A stretch of DNA of 64,000 nucleotides. It comes from WTXA01 sp964415195. GTDB taxonomy: Bacteria > Bacillota > TC1. The DNA lies in the NCBI GenBank assembly GCA_964415195.1, contig CAYPYD010000007.1, positions 17,051 through 81,050 on the forward strand. Reading direction: 5' to 3'. Shown here in pieces: positions 8,369 to 16,307 of the stretch. The notes beneath the pieces are model-generated. The model had not been told where the DNA came from. It did not search any database and was given only the letters and a program-made list of their open reading frames with translations. Made by a program: the position numbers and the translations under genes. Position 1 is the stretch's first letter. The number at the start of each line of letters is the position of its first letter.

Positions 8369-9211
8369 ATGAAATTTCATAGACGCGTAAGATATAGTCT
8401 AATATTATTCCTAGCAATATTTGTCATCATAGTTGGTGCATATAATATATGGAACAACAATAGAGTACAACTTACTAATATAGAAATTTCAAGTAAAAAC
8501 ATACCTGAAGAATTTAAAGGCACACGAATTGTACAAATTTCCGATTTTCATAATTCAAAGTTCGGAAAAGATCAATCAAAAATATTGGATAAGTTAAAAG
8601 AAGCGAAACCTGATTTTATACTAATAACCGGTGATTTGATTGATAGAAGAAACACCAAAATCGATGTTGCAGTAAGTTTTGTCAAGGACGCTATAAAAAT
8701 AGCACCAATATATTTTGTCACTGGGAACCATGAAGTGCGATCAGGAGACTACGATATATTAAAAGCAAAACTAATCGAATTAGGAGTTATAGTATTGGAC
8801 AATGACTCTGTAATATTAAAGTCGGGGCAATCGACTTTGAAATTATCTGGAATCATTGACCCTGGTAAGATTGAAGGGAGTGGTAAAGTCAAGAAAGTAA
8901 ATGCATCGTTAGCTAGCATAGAAGGTGAAAGTGCTGATTTTAGCATACTATTAGCCCATAGACCAGATTTAATCAAGGTTTATGCAAAATATGACTATGA
9001 TTTAATATTTTCAGGTCATGCTCATGGTGGTCAATTTCGTTTTCCCTTTATAGGTGGTTTGTTAGCTCCAGATCAGGGATTTTTCCCCAAATATGATTCC
9101 GGTCTTATTAGATTGGGCAAGACAATAATGATTGTTAGCAGAGGTCTAGGCAATAGTGTGTTTCCTTTTCGACTCTTCAATGGGCCCGAGTTGATTTTTG
9201 TGGAACTATAA
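8369..9211 (+). CDS. Membrane-anchored metallophosphoesterase (YkuE/YaeI type)
   Basis: A 280-residue protein with an N-terminal membrane segment (about residues 8-27) and a calcineurin-like phosphoesterase domain. All metal-site blocks are present in order: QISDFHNSKFG, ITGDLIDRR, VTGNHEVRSG, LLAHRPD and FSGHAHGGQFR. The domain should be outside the membrane. Relatives YkuE and YaeI are described as phosphodiesterases or UDP-sugar pyrophosphatase-like enzymes; the substrate here is unknown. It has its own promoter and no operon partner before the FolB-like gene 47 bp downstream. Confidence 0.9.
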   Translation: MKFHRRVRYSLILFLAIFVIIVGAYNIWNNNRVQLTNIEISSKNIPEEFKGTRIVQISDFHNSKFGKDQSKILDKLKEAKPDFILITGDLIDRRNTKIDVAVSFVKDAIKIAPIYFVTGNHEVRSGDYDILKAKLIELGVIVLDNDSVILKSGQSTLKLSGIIDPGKIEGSGKVKKVNASLASIEGESADFSILLAHRPDLIKVYAKYDYDLIFSGHAHGGQFRFPFIGGLLAPDQGFFPKYDSGLIRLGKTIMIVSRGLGNSVFPFRLFNGPELIFVEL

Positions 9212-9258
9212 TTGTACTATTCCAAATTTGATTATTTACGTGAAGGAGAGATTTTAAA

Positions 9259-9978
9259 ATGAATTACAAAATGTATAAAAATTGCATAATATTTGCTACT
9301 CATGGAGACTGTCAGCAAGAAAGAGAACTAGGACAAAGATTTGTTCTCGACATTTATCTATTAGGAAGAGACTTGAATAAAGTATGTAACGCAATAAGTG
9401 ATGAAGCAGTTGAAAAAGCTGTTAAAGAAGTTGCTGTTGATACTCACTTTGACCTAGTACAAGCAGTAGTATATAACTTAAGTAACAGAATACTATCAGA
9501 ATGTACAGAGGATGTACTTGAAGTTAAAATAGAATTAAGAAAACCATGTTCAACCCTACGTGTAGGACCTCCAGGAGGCTTGATCAAGCACATTGGATCC
9601 CATGGAAGCGCAAGAAGAGAAGGCTATAAGACTGAATACACAAATATGGAAGACTATAGATACACAAGAGTTGATGCAGCTAGAATCTTTAATAAAGACG
9701 TTAAGTTTGAAGTTGATGTTGATGTTGCCTTCCCTATGGAAGACTCAATCAGAGAAGATAATGTAGCCTACTCATTTAGCTACACTACTATTTATGATAC
9801 AGCTGTAGATACAACTTTGGCTAACAAGGACAAAAGCCCTGAAGATATTCTTCAAGAAATAGTGAACAATATCTACAAGATTAATCCTAAAGTCTATAAA
9901 GTTAGAGCGACAATTAGAAATCTATTACCAGAAAATAATATGTCAATTGACTGTATGGAATATCAATTAGTTAAATAA
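9259..9978 (+). CDS. Double FolB-like (dihydroneopterin aldolase-type) protein
   Basis: 239 residues made of two similar halves. Residues 1-95 match FolB: ATHGDCQQERELGQRF contains the HG...E region of dihydroneopterin aldolase, and IELRKPC holds the lysine before the terminal strand. Residues about 130-239 repeat the tunnelling fold (FEVDVDVAFP, DNVAYSFSYTTIYDT, then VYKVRATIRNLLP) but lack the HG...E active-site segment. The second copy is thus probably structural, or has a changed function. No other folate gene lies nearby. The reaction would be 7,8-dihydroneopterin to 6-hydroxymethyldihydropterin if the first copy is active. AAGGAGAG precedes the ATG. Confidence 0.75.
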   Translation: MNYKMYKNCIIFATHGDCQQERELGQRFVLDIYLLGRDLNKVCNAISDEAVEKAVKEVAVDTHFDLVQAVVYNLSNRILSECTEDVLEVKIELRKPCSTLRVGPPGGLIKHIGSHGSARREGYKTEYTNMEDYRYTRVDAARIFNKDVKFEVDVDVAFPMEDSIREDNVAYSFSYTTIYDTAVDTTLANKDKSPEDILQEIVNNIYKINPKVYKVRATIRNLLPENNMSIDCMEYQLVK

Positions 9979-9988
9979 TACTTATAAT

Positions 9989-10022
9989 AAGAAAGACTGG
10001 AAATTATTCTAGTCTTTCTTTA
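9989..10022 (+). terminator. Intrinsic terminator after the FolB-like gene
   Basis: 10-bp stem AAGAAAGACT with AGTCTTTCTT, AT-rich loop, T-rich tail. Confidence 0.85.
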
Positions 10023-10088
10023 TGTCTTTTACTATTTAGTCATACATGTTAGAATATAAGTAATAATTAAATGGAGGACACCTACTAA

Positions 10089-11411
10089 ATGGAAATACTG
10101 CTACTAATATTACTTATAGCTTTAAACGCTTTTTTCGCAGCAACAGAAATAGCATTAATATCCCTCAATGATAATAAGATAAAACAAATGGCTGAGGACG
10201 GAAATAAAAAGGCCAAAAACTTGGTAAAGCTATTAGGGGAGCCAAGTAGGTTTCTTGCAACTATACAAATTGGTATAACACTGGCTGGTTTTCTCGCCAG
10301 TGCTTTTGCAGCAGGTAGTTTTGCTGAACCTTTGGTTAATTTCTTAAAAGGATTTGGGTTACCTATTCCTACTGCTGTTCTCACACCAATTGTTGTGGTA
10401 TTAATTACCATGATCCTAGCTTATTTTACTTTGGTTCTTGGAGAACTTGTGCCAAAAAGAATCGCTATGAACAAGTCAGAGAGCATTTCTTTTGCAGTGG
10501 TAGGTCCTTTGATGATACTTTCAAAGATAACTTTTCCTTTTGTAAAATTATTGACGATATCAACTAATTTTTTTGTCAGATTGTTGGGAGTGGATCCTAA
10601 TTCAATAAATGACGATGTTACTGAAGAAGAAATTAGAATGATGGTCGATGTTGGTGAAGAAAAAGGAACTATCGACAAGCAAGAAAAATTTATGATAAAT
10701 AATGTATTTGAGTTTAACAATAAAACAGCAGGAGATATAATGACTCATAGAGTTGAACTTGTAGCTGTACCTATAGAAACCGAACTACCTGAACTGGTTA
10801 GTATAATTAATAAAGAACACTACACCAGGATACCTGTTTATGAAGGTAATGTTGATAATATTGTTGGAGTTTTGCATGTTAAGGACTTATTAAGATTATT
10901 GGATGATGGTTTATCAGATTCTTTTGATTTAGTTGAAAATATCAGAAAACCTCTATATATTCCAATTTTGAGAAAGACTAATGAGATTTTTGTGGAAATG
11001 AAATTAGCTCAGACTCATATGGCTATTGTACTTGACGAATATGGCGGAACAGCCGGTATCATTACTATTGAAGATTTATTAGAGGAAATCGTTGGTAATA
11101 TATTTGATGAGTATGATGAAGAAGGTGATATCGAATTGAAAAAGCTTGATGAAGATATTTATGAAGCTAGTGGTTTAATCACCTTGTCAGAACTAGAGGG
11201 AACTTTAGGGATAGATTTACCTACAGATGAGTATGATACTTTAAATGGTTTTTTAATAAATTTATTCGGGCATCTACCTACTGGTAAAGTTGGAGAAGTA
11301 GTGAAATTTGGTAATATTGAGTTCAAGGTGCTAATTGCAACATACAAGAGAATTGAAAGGGTCTTGATTCATATATATCATGAAGAAACTGAAAATGATG
11401 ATATTGAATAA
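10089..11411 (+). CDS. CNNM/CorC-family (HlyC/CorC) transporter-associated protein
   Basis: A 440-residue protein with the standard layout. A DUF21 membrane domain occupies residues about 1-185 (NAFFAATEIALISL, then LGEPSRFLATIQIGITLAGF and ELVPKRIAMNKSE). A CBS pair follows at about 210-335 (GDIMTHRVE, YTRIPVYEG, VLDEYGGTAGIITIEDLLEE). A CorC_HlyC C-terminal domain spans about 350-430. Members act in Mg2+/Co2+ efflux or Mg2+ homeostasis; the older name hemolysin is not supported. RBS GGAGG lies 11 nt before the ATG. It ends 64 bp before the ABC transporter operon. Confidence 0.93.
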   Translation: MEILLLILLIALNAFFAATEIALISLNDNKIKQMAEDGNKKAKNLVKLLGEPSRFLATIQIGITLAGFLASAFAAGSFAEPLVNFLKGFGLPIPTAVLTPIVVVLITMILAYFTLVLGELVPKRIAMNKSESISFAVVGPLMILSKITFPFVKLLTISTNFFVRLLGVDPNSINDDVTEEEIRMMVDVGEEKGTIDKQEKFMINNVFEFNNKTAGDIMTHRVELVAVPIETELPELVSIINKEHYTRIPVYEGNVDNIVGVLHVKDLLRLLDDGLSDSFDLVENIRKPLYIPILRKTNEIFVEMKLAQTHMAIVLDEYGGTAGIITIEDLLEEIVGNIFDEYDEEGDIELKKLDEDIYEASGLITLSELEGTLGIDLPTDEYDTLNGFLINLFGHLPTGKVGEVVKFGNIEFKVLIATYKRIERVLIHIYHEETENDDIE

Positions 11412-11475
11412 ATAAAGGTAAATGATATAATTAATTATTGAATGTTAAGATAATATATATTTAGGAGGAATAAAA

Positions 11476-12231
11476 GTGAAAAAAATTGGAATTTTAGTAG
11501 TATTAATTGTGATGATGTTATTTGTAACTGCGTGTGGTGGTGCCAAGAACGACAAGTTGTTGACAGTTGGAACAGAACCAACATTTCCTCCATTTGAGTT
11601 TACAGATGAAAAAACAGGTAAGATTGATGGTTTTGATATAGCGTTGATTACTGCTATGGCAGAAAAAGCTGGCTATGAAGTAAAAATTACCAGTGTTGCT
11701 TTTGACGGTTTGATTGCTGCCTTACAATCAGGAAATATTGATATAGTAGCAAGTGCAATGTCAATTACTCCTGAAAGAGAAGAAAGTGTGAAGTTTTCTG
11801 ATCCATATATTGATGCAGGTCTAACTATTGCTGTTACACAAAAAGATGATGATATAAAAGGCGAAGCTGACCTAAAGGATAAGGTTGTTGGAGTTCAAAT
11901 CGGAACAACAGGAGCTGAAACCGCAAACGAGCTAAAAGCTAGTGGTAAGGTGAAAGAGGTTAAGACCTACAACACTATTGACGTAGCTTTTCTTGATTTA
12001 TTAAATGGTGCTATTGATTGTGTAATCAATGACGGCCCAGTTAATGAAGCTTATATGAATAAAAATGAAGGCAAGATAAAAATTGTTGGTGATACATTAG
12101 TAAGTGATCAATATGGTTTTGCAGTTGCCAAGAGTAATGATAAATTAATTGGCGAATTGAATAAAGCATTAAAAGAACTTATCGAAGATGGTACTTATGA
12201 TACATTGGTTGCAAAATATTTCGGCGAATAG
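11476..12231 (+). CDS. Polar amino acid ABC transporter substrate-binding lipoprotein
   Basis: A 251-residue lipoprotein of the SBP_bac_3 family. The signal peptide ends in lipobox VTAC (C20). The mature part shows LTVGTEPTFPPFEF, GKIDGFDIALI, SAMSITPEREESVKFSDPY and VGVQIGTTGAE, all typical of amino acid receptors. It starts with GTG behind AGGAGG. It captures an amino acid outside the cell for the permease and ATPase encoded next. A hairpin between this gene and the permease gene would favour higher output of the binding protein. The exact ligand (cystine, basic amino acids, glutamine) cannot be fixed. Confidence 0.93.
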   Translation: MKKIGILVVLIVMMLFVTACGGAKNDKLLTVGTEPTFPPFEFTDEKTGKIDGFDIALITAMAEKAGYEVKITSVAFDGLIAALQSGNIDIVASAMSITPEREESVKFSDPYIDAGLTIAVTQKDDDIKGEADLKDKVVGVQIGTTGAETANELKASGKVKEVKTYNTIDVAFLDLLNGAIDCVINDGPVNEAYMNKNEGKIKIVGDTLVSDQYGFAVAKSNDKLIGELNKALKELIEDGTYDTLVAKYFGE

Positions 12232-12240
12232 TTAAATTCG

Positions 12241-12275
12241 GGATGCAACATCTTTGTATGTTGCATCCTTTGTTT
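12241..12275 (+). terminator. Intra-operon hairpin after the binding-protein gene
   Basis: Perfect 11-bp stem GGATGCAACAT with ATGTTGCATCC, 6-nt loop, followed by TTTGTTTT. It sits between the receptor and permease genes and most likely acts as a partial terminator or 3'-end stabiliser, giving excess receptor. Confidence 0.85.
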
Positions 12276-12288
12276 TGAGGTGAAGGGT

Positions 12289-12969
12289 ATGTCTTTTTTA
12301 GATCATGCATTGAGGGTATTACCTCTATTGTTAGAGGGGCTTAGGTTATCTATTCTTGTAACTGTTATTTCAGCTATTATTGGTATTTTTCTAGGGCTTT
12401 TTATAGGCCTTGGAAGACTTTCAAAGAAAAGTGTTATTAAATGGTTAGCGTCTGTTTATGTGAATTTTATTAGAGGGACTCCGCTTTTGGTTCAATTGTT
12501 GATTATTTATGCGGGTATTCCTCAGATTATTATGTTCATTACAAATCAACCAAGTCCAATGTCTCCAATAGCTGCAGCTATTGCTGCATGTAGTTTGAAT
12601 AGTGCTGCTTATGTTGCTGAGATTTTTAGAGCTGGTATTCAGTCGATTGATAATGGACAGATTGAAGCTGCTCGTTCCTTGGGGTTAACCAAGAATCAGG
12701 CTATGGCTCAAGTAATCCTGCCACAGGCTTTCAGAAGGATTATTCCTCCACTTGGTAATGAGTTGATTACTCTTTTAAAGGAGACTTCAATTCTTTCAGC
12801 AATTGGTTTAGAGGAAATGATGCGTAAGGGGCAGTTGTATGTGGCTAGTACTTTCCAGCCTTTTCCAGTTTATATAACTGTGGCACTTTGTTATTTTGTT
12901 ATAGTGCTTTTAATTTCTAAGGGCTTGTCTCTTTTGGAGAGGAGGTTGAGGATTAGTGTTGAAGATTAA
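12289..12969 (+). CDS. Amino acid ABC transporter permease
   Basis: A 226-residue HisM/GlnP-type permease with about five membrane segments. The N-terminal LPLLLEGLRLSILVTV and the cytoplasmic EAA loop EAARSLGLTKNQAMAQVILP (about residues 125-144) are typical. VNFIRGTPLLVQL is the family signature. The start at ATG 12289 is preferred over GTG 12280, because GAGG at 12277-12280 then lies 8 nt upstream. The 3' end overlaps the ATPase gene by 14 bp. Codons end mainly in T or G, unlike several other genes in the window. Confidence 0.94.
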   Translation: MSFLDHALRVLPLLLEGLRLSILVTVISAIIGIFLGLFIGLGRLSKKSVIKWLASVYVNFIRGTPLLVQLLIIYAGIPQIIMFITNQPSPMSPIAAAIAACSLNSAAYVAEIFRAGIQSIDNGQIEAARSLGLTKNQAMAQVILPQAFRRIIPPLGNELITLLKETSILSAIGLEEMMRKGQLYVASTFQPFPVYITVALCYFVIVLLISKGLSLLERRLRISVED

Positions 12970-13678
12970 TAACTTACATAAAAGTTTTAAGGATTTGAAG
13001 GTGCTTAAGGGTATTACGACTGAGATTCATCCTGGTGAGGTTGTTTGTGTTATCGGACCTAGTGGTAGTGGCAAGAGTACATTCCTTCGTTGCTTGAATA
13101 GGCTTGAAGAAGCGACTTCTGGTGATATTTTTGTTGAGGGTATCAATATTAATGATAAAGGTGTGGATATAAATAAGATTAGGGAAGAAATGGGAATGGT
13201 TTTCCAGCGTTTTAACTTGTTTCCTCATAAGAAGGTTATTGATAATATTATGTTAGCACCAATGAAGGTAAGGAAATTGAGTAAGGAAGATGCTAGAAAG
13301 TTAGCTCTTGCTCTTTTAGATAAGGTTGGTTTGTCTGATAAGGTTGATAGTTATCCTGATCAATTATCCGGTGGTCAACAACAACGTGTGGCTATTGCAA
13401 GAGCTCTTGCGATGGAGCCTAAGGTTATGTTGTTTGATGAGCCTACTAGTGCCTTGGATCCTGAGATGGTTGGAGAGGTGCTTCAGGTTATGAAGACTTT
13501 GGCCAAGGAGGGTATGACTATGGTGGTTGTTACTCATGAGATGGGTTTTGCCAGGGAAGTTGGTACTAGAGTTTTGTTTATGGATGACGGTGTTATTGTT
13601 GAAGAGGGTACTCCTATGGAGATGTTTACAGATAGTAAGCATGCCAGAACTCAGGAGTTTCTAAGTAGAATATTGTAG
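12956..13678 (+). CDS. Amino acid ABC transporter ATP-binding protein
   Basis: A 240-residue GlnQ-type ATPase with a complete nucleotide-binding site: Walker A GPSGSGKST (residues 34-42), Q-loop MVFQRFNLFPH, signature LSGGQQQR (about 137-144), Walker B VMLFDEP followed by TSALDPEM, and switch VVVTHEMGFA. It couples ATP hydrolysis to uptake by the permease encoded just upstream. It begins at GTG 12956 inside the end of the permease gene (RBS GGAGG at 12941-12945); TTG 12959 is an alternative. A terminator follows. Confidence 0.95.
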   Translation: MLKINNLHKSFKDLKVLKGITTEIHPGEVVCVIGPSGSGKSTFLRCLNRLEEATSGDIFVEGININDKGVDINKIREEMGMVFQRFNLFPHKKVIDNIMLAPMKVRKLSKEDARKLALALLDKVGLSDKVDSYPDQLSGGQQQRVAIARALAMEPKVMLFDEPTSALDPEMVGEVLQVMKTLAKEGMTMVVVTHEMGFAREVGTRVLFMDDGVIVEEGTPMEMFTDSKHARTQEFLSRIL

Positions 13679-13684
13679 TTTTTT

Positions 13685-13709
13685 AGGAACCGGGTGACTG
13701 GTTCCTTTA
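13685..13709 (+). terminator. Terminator of the ABC transporter operon
   Basis: 7-bp stem AGGAACC with GGTTCCT, 8-nt loop, short T-run. Confidence 0.75.
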
Positions 13710-13746
13710 TCATAATTTAATTATGTTTGGTTGAAGGAGGTATCTT

Positions 13747-14889
13747 ATGTATAATTTTGATTATTTTAATCCTACAAAGATTTTGTTTGGTAGGGACAGG
13801 TTGTCTGAGCTTAGTTGTGAAATTCCTAGTGATAGTAGGATTATGTTGGTTTATGGACAGGGTAGCGCTGTTAGAAGTGGATTGATTGATAGAATAAGGA
13901 AAATATTGGGTGATAGGATAGTTGGGGAGTTTTTTGGTATTGAAGCAAATCCTAGGTTTTCTACCTTGTTGAAGGGTGTAGAAAAAATTGAGGATTGTGG
14001 TGCTGATTTTCTTTTGGCTGTTGGTGGTGGTTCAGTTATGGATGGGACTAAGTTTATGGCTTTGGTTAGTCAGTATGAGGGTGATGATTTGTTATCCTTT
14101 TTGAAGTCATATAGTATTGGGTCTTGTGTTGAGACAGCTTTGCCTCTTGGTGTTGTTTGTACTTTGCCTGCTACTGGTTCTGAGATGAATTGTGGTGGGG
14201 TTATTAGCCATGAGGATGGAAAGTTCTATTTTAGTAGCCCTTTGGTATATCCTAGGTTTTCTTTCTTGGATCCTACGTTGACTTTTACCTTGCCACGTGA
14301 GCAGGTTGCTAATGGTGTAGTTGATGCTTTTGTGCATATTATTGAAGGATATGTGACTAAGAATGTTGAGGCTAGATTTCAAGATAGAGCTTGTGAAGGT
14401 CTACTCCGGACTTTAATTGAAGTTGGTAAGAAGAGTATGGATAATCCAGAAGACTATGATGCAAGGGCTAATTTGGTTTGGTGTTCTACGATGGCCTTAA
14501 ATGGCATTTTGGCTGTTGGGACTCCAGAGGATTGGAAAGGTCATATGCTTGGTCATCAGTTGACTGCTAGTTTTGGTTTTGATCATGGTAAAAGTTTGGC
14601 TGTTGTTATGCCTGCTTTGTGGTCAGTTGCCAGGGAAGAGAAAAGGGCTAAAATATTACAGTTTGGCGAACGTGTTTTTGATATAGTTGGTGAGGCTAGC
14701 GATGAGGATATTACTATTGATAGGATTATTGATAGGTTGAGGGAGTTTTTTGAGAGCTTGGAAGTTAAGACTCGTTTTAGTGATTATGGTATGGGTCAAG
14801 CTGAGGTAGAGGTTATTCTAGCTGGTTTGGCCAAGTATGGACAAGGTGATCCTGTCTTTAATAGAAGTGTTTTAGAATTGGCTATTTAA
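13747..14889 (+). CDS. Iron-containing alcohol dehydrogenase (YqhD/BdhA type)
   Basis: A 380-residue group III alcohol dehydrogenase of the butanol dehydrogenase/YqhD branch. It reduces aldehydes to alcohols with NAD(P)H. The nucleotide-binding GGGSVMDGTKF lies near residue 95. Predicted metal ligands are D193, H197, H266 and H280, which correspond in spacing to those of YqhD. RBS AAGGAGG lies before the ATG. Codons are strongly biased to T/G endings. The 3' end overlaps, tail to tail, the end of the ImmA-like gene on the other strand by 8 bp. Fermentative aldehyde disposal is the likely role. Confidence 0.93.
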   Translation: MYNFDYFNPTKILFGRDRLSELSCEIPSDSRIMLVYGQGSAVRSGLIDRIRKILGDRIVGEFFGIEANPRFSTLLKGVEKIEDCGADFLLAVGGGSVMDGTKFMALVSQYEGDDLLSFLKSYSIGSCVETALPLGVVCTLPATGSEMNCGGVISHEDGKFYFSSPLVYPRFSFLDPTLTFTLPREQVANGVVDAFVHIIEGYVTKNVEARFQDRACEGLLRTLIEVGKKSMDNPEDYDARANLVWCSTMALNGILAVGTPEDWKGHMLGHQLTASFGFDHGKSLAVVMPALWSVAREEKRAKILQFGERVFDIVGEASDEDITIDRIIDRLREFFESLEVKTRFSDYGMGQAEVEVILAGLAKYGQGDPVFNRSVLELAI

Positions 14890-15394
14890 GAAAGTTGCTT
14901 TTTGGTAACCCAAAGGTTTTAAGGTTTTCTTTTCTTTTGTATAGTTCATTTACTTTAATTAGTAGGAGATTGATGTCTACTCCGAGCATACTTGCTACTT
15001 GGTAGACGTCAAAACCTTCCTTGAAACAAGTATAGACTACTTCGTCATCTAGAAGTAGTTCGCTGGCAAATATGTTGGCTTCGTATTCCGGTTTTGATTT
15101 CATATCGTAAAGAACAAATTCTTGGAAAATGCTACTCTTTAGATATATTCTGTGTAGTAGATCATGTCCTAATTCATGGGCGCAGACTAGGTGCTGCATC
15201 TCTAAGGGTAAGTTGCTATTGATGAAGATGTAGCGGTTTCTTAAAATGACTTTGTACATTCCTTTTAGGTTTAAAAAGTCATCTCGAAATATTATATTGA
15301 CACCAAGTTCCTTGGCTAGTGCAAAGGGATCTCTGGTGTCATATTTTTTTATTAGTGTATCTACCATCTTGAATATTTTTTGTTCTTTTTTCAT
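14882..15394 (-). CDS. ImmA/IrrE-family metalloprotease
   Basis: A 170-residue zinc-protease-like protein. The HEXXH motif (HELGH, H73-H77) and the downstream E105 in EYEANIFASELLL form the expected metal site. ImmA of ICEBs1 and IrrE/PprI of Deinococcus cut XRE-type repressors after DNA damage. This gene overlaps the stop of an XRE gene by 1 nt (TAATG), so it is translationally coupled to its probable substrate. There is no obvious mobile element around it. A regulatory protease role is therefore likely; the target is inferred from gene order. Confidence 0.88.
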   Translation of the reverse strand: MKKEQKIFKMVDTLIKKYDTRDPFALAKELGVNIIFRDDFLNLKGMYKVILRNRYIFINSNLPLEMQHLVCAHELGHDLLHRIYLKSSIFQEFVLYDMKSKPEYEANIFASELLLDDEVVYTCFKEGFDVYQVASMLGVDINLLLIKVNELYKRKENLKTFGLPKSNFLK

Positions 15395-15744
15395 TATTTG
15401 TTCCTATATTTCTTGTTCTTTTCCTTTGCATCGATGTAGGCTTCGGTTATTGCCTGGAAAACTGCTTCTTTGTCTTCTTCTCCTAGTTCTCCTCCTGCAA
15501 ATAGTGCTTGTATTTCTAATATTAGTAAGTCGGCAGGTTTAAAATCCTGACTGGACATCAAGGCAGTCATACTTGTTCTTAGTGCTCTAGCCAGTCTTGA
15601 TAGTATGGCTACGTCCTTTGGGTGTCTGTTGTTGCTTTCATAGTTCTGGATGGAGCGTGTGGTTACTCCTACCTCTTCAGCCAGTTCCTTTTGGCTCAGA
15701 CCTTGTTTTTTTCTTAGTTCTTTTAGTGTATCTCCAAATAGCAT
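15394..15744 (-). CDS. XRE-family HTH repressor, partner of the ImmA-like protease
   Basis: A 116-residue protein with an N-terminal HTH_3 domain (residues about 5-60: LRKKQGLSQKELAEEVGVTT, then RSIQNYESNNRHPK). A helical C-terminus follows (GGELGEEDKEAVFQAITEAY) of the kind cut by ImmA-type proteases. The ATG at 15744 is chosen over TTG 15750 because AGGAG lies 8 nt upstream of it. The promoter has TTGACA, and a 14-bp palindrome overlaps the transcription start. The same palindrome type recurs at the toxin candidate and the Y-family polymerase, so these may be its targets. Confidence 0.88.
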   Translation of the reverse strand: MLFGDTLKELRKKQGLSQKELAEEVGVTTRSIQNYESNNRHPKDVAILSRLARALRTSMTALMSSQDFKPADLLILEIQALFAGGELGEEDKEAVFQAITEAYIDAKEKNKKYRNK

Positions 15745-15762
15745 TTCCAAGTCTCCTTTATA

Positions 15763-15813
15763 TGAACGATATTTCGTTACGTTTAGTTTATCTTTTTATG
15801 ACATTGTTGTCAA
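15763..15813 (-). promoter_or_regulatory. Promoter and operator of the XRE-ImmA operon
   Basis: On the minus strand, TTGACA (15813-15808), a 17-bp spacer and TAAACT (15790-15785). Just downstream lies the palindrome CGAAATATCGTTCA (15776-15763, minus-strand reading), covering the likely start of transcription and ending shortly before the RBS. The palindrome differs by only its last base from the second box at the Y-polymerase promoter. Confidence 0.75.
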
Positions 15814-15836
15814 GGATGTTTTTGTATTATTAATGG

Positions 15837-15876
15837 AAAAAGTAATCACCCCACTAGTAAAGGGTGATTACTTTTT
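15837..15876. terminator. Bidirectional terminator with 15-bp perfect stem
   Basis: AAAAAGTAATCACCC (15837-15851) and GGGTGATTACTTTTT (15862-15876) around a 10-nt loop. T-runs on both strands allow it to work both ways. The stem shares AGTAATCAC with the hairpin behind the toxin candidate, which suggests a common origin. Confidence 0.85.
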
Positions 15877-15952
15877 AGCTACAGTTGAAACATTAAAATA
15901 AATGTTCATTTTAGCATTTGGTCTAATCTATTTTTGCAGCAGAAGTGATTAC
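15837..15952 (-). ncRNA. Candidate minus-strand small RNA
   Basis: A good minus-strand promoter (TTGATT at 15987-15982, 17-bp spacer, TATAAT at 15964-15959) points into a stretch of about 116 nt that ends at the strong hairpin at 15837-15876. No convincing ORF lies inside. A 13-codon frame that ends in KK-stop just before the hairpin imitates the end of the neighbouring toxin ORF and may be a relic of a second module. No family recognised. Confidence 0.4.
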
Positions 15953-16005
15953 AAGAATATTATATATTCTTCCGTCTAATAAATCAATAATAAATTGAAT
16001 AAGTA

Positions 16006-16059
16006 TTGACCGAATGTATATAAAATATTAGAATACTATTATGGATGAACGTTTATTCG
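16006..16059 (+). promoter_or_regulatory. Promoter of the toxin candidate with LexA-like operator
   Basis: TTGACC (16006-16011), 17-bp spacer, TAGAAT (16029-16034). The 14-bp palindrome TGAACGTTTATTCG (16046-16059; the other strand reads CGAATAAACGTTCA) lies just downstream of the expected start point, where a repressor would block transcription. Confidence 0.65.
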
Positions 16060-16150
16060 TTTATTCGGTATATGGTGTAGATAGTTAATACAGAGTGGTT
16101 ATGCATTATCTTTTTTAAAATCGAAAGATTGAGGAAAGGAGGTGTTGCTA

Positions 16151-16228
16151 ATGGGAATATATGAGTCAGTATATATATTGATTTTATATACAATGTTAGT
16201 AGTGTCTATTATAGACATAAAAAAGTAA
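16151..16228 (+). CDS. Candidate type I toxin, 25-residue hydrophobic peptide
   Basis: A very short ORF (25 codons) behind a near-ideal RBS (AAAGGAGGTG, 16135-16144, 8 nt spacing). The peptide opens MGIYESVYILILYTM, carries one membrane segment and ends in the charged IDIKK. The N-terminal YES-hydrophobic pattern recalls the BsrG/TxpA and Hol_Tox group of Gram-positive type I toxins (MxxYES). It has a 110-nt untranslated leader, its own promoter with a LexA-like box, and a convergent antisense promoter behind it. Toxicity would be by membrane insertion. The assignment rests on architecture and a short motif only. Confidence 0.6.
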   Translation: MGIYESVYILILYTMLVVSIIDIKK

Positions 16229-16255
16229 TCACTCTGCTAGAACAGAGTGATTACT
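16219..16255 (-). terminator. Terminator of the antisense RNA at the toxin stop codon
   Basis: Perfect 13-bp stem AGTAATCACTCTG (16224-16236) with CAGAGTGATTACT (16243-16255). Read on the minus strand it is followed by six T residues, so it suits the antisense RNA. On the plus strand the tail is not T-rich. It overlaps the toxin's last codons. Confidence 0.8.
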
Positions 16256-16301
16256 AATTAATGTAGTTACTTCGTGCATAACCATTAGATGGTTACTATC
16301 T
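16219..16301 (-). ncRNA. Candidate antitoxin RNA, antisense to the toxin mRNA 3' region
   Basis: A minus-strand promoter with two perfect consensus boxes (TTGACA at 16336-16331, 17-bp spacer, TATAAT at 16313-16308) would start an RNA near 16301. It runs about 83 nt to the terminator at 16219-16255. The RNA is complementary to the 3' part of the toxin transcript and includes the region that would pair with the toxin leader. This matches the layout of RatA/txpA-type systems. Confidence 0.65.
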
Positions 16302-16307
16302 ACCCAT

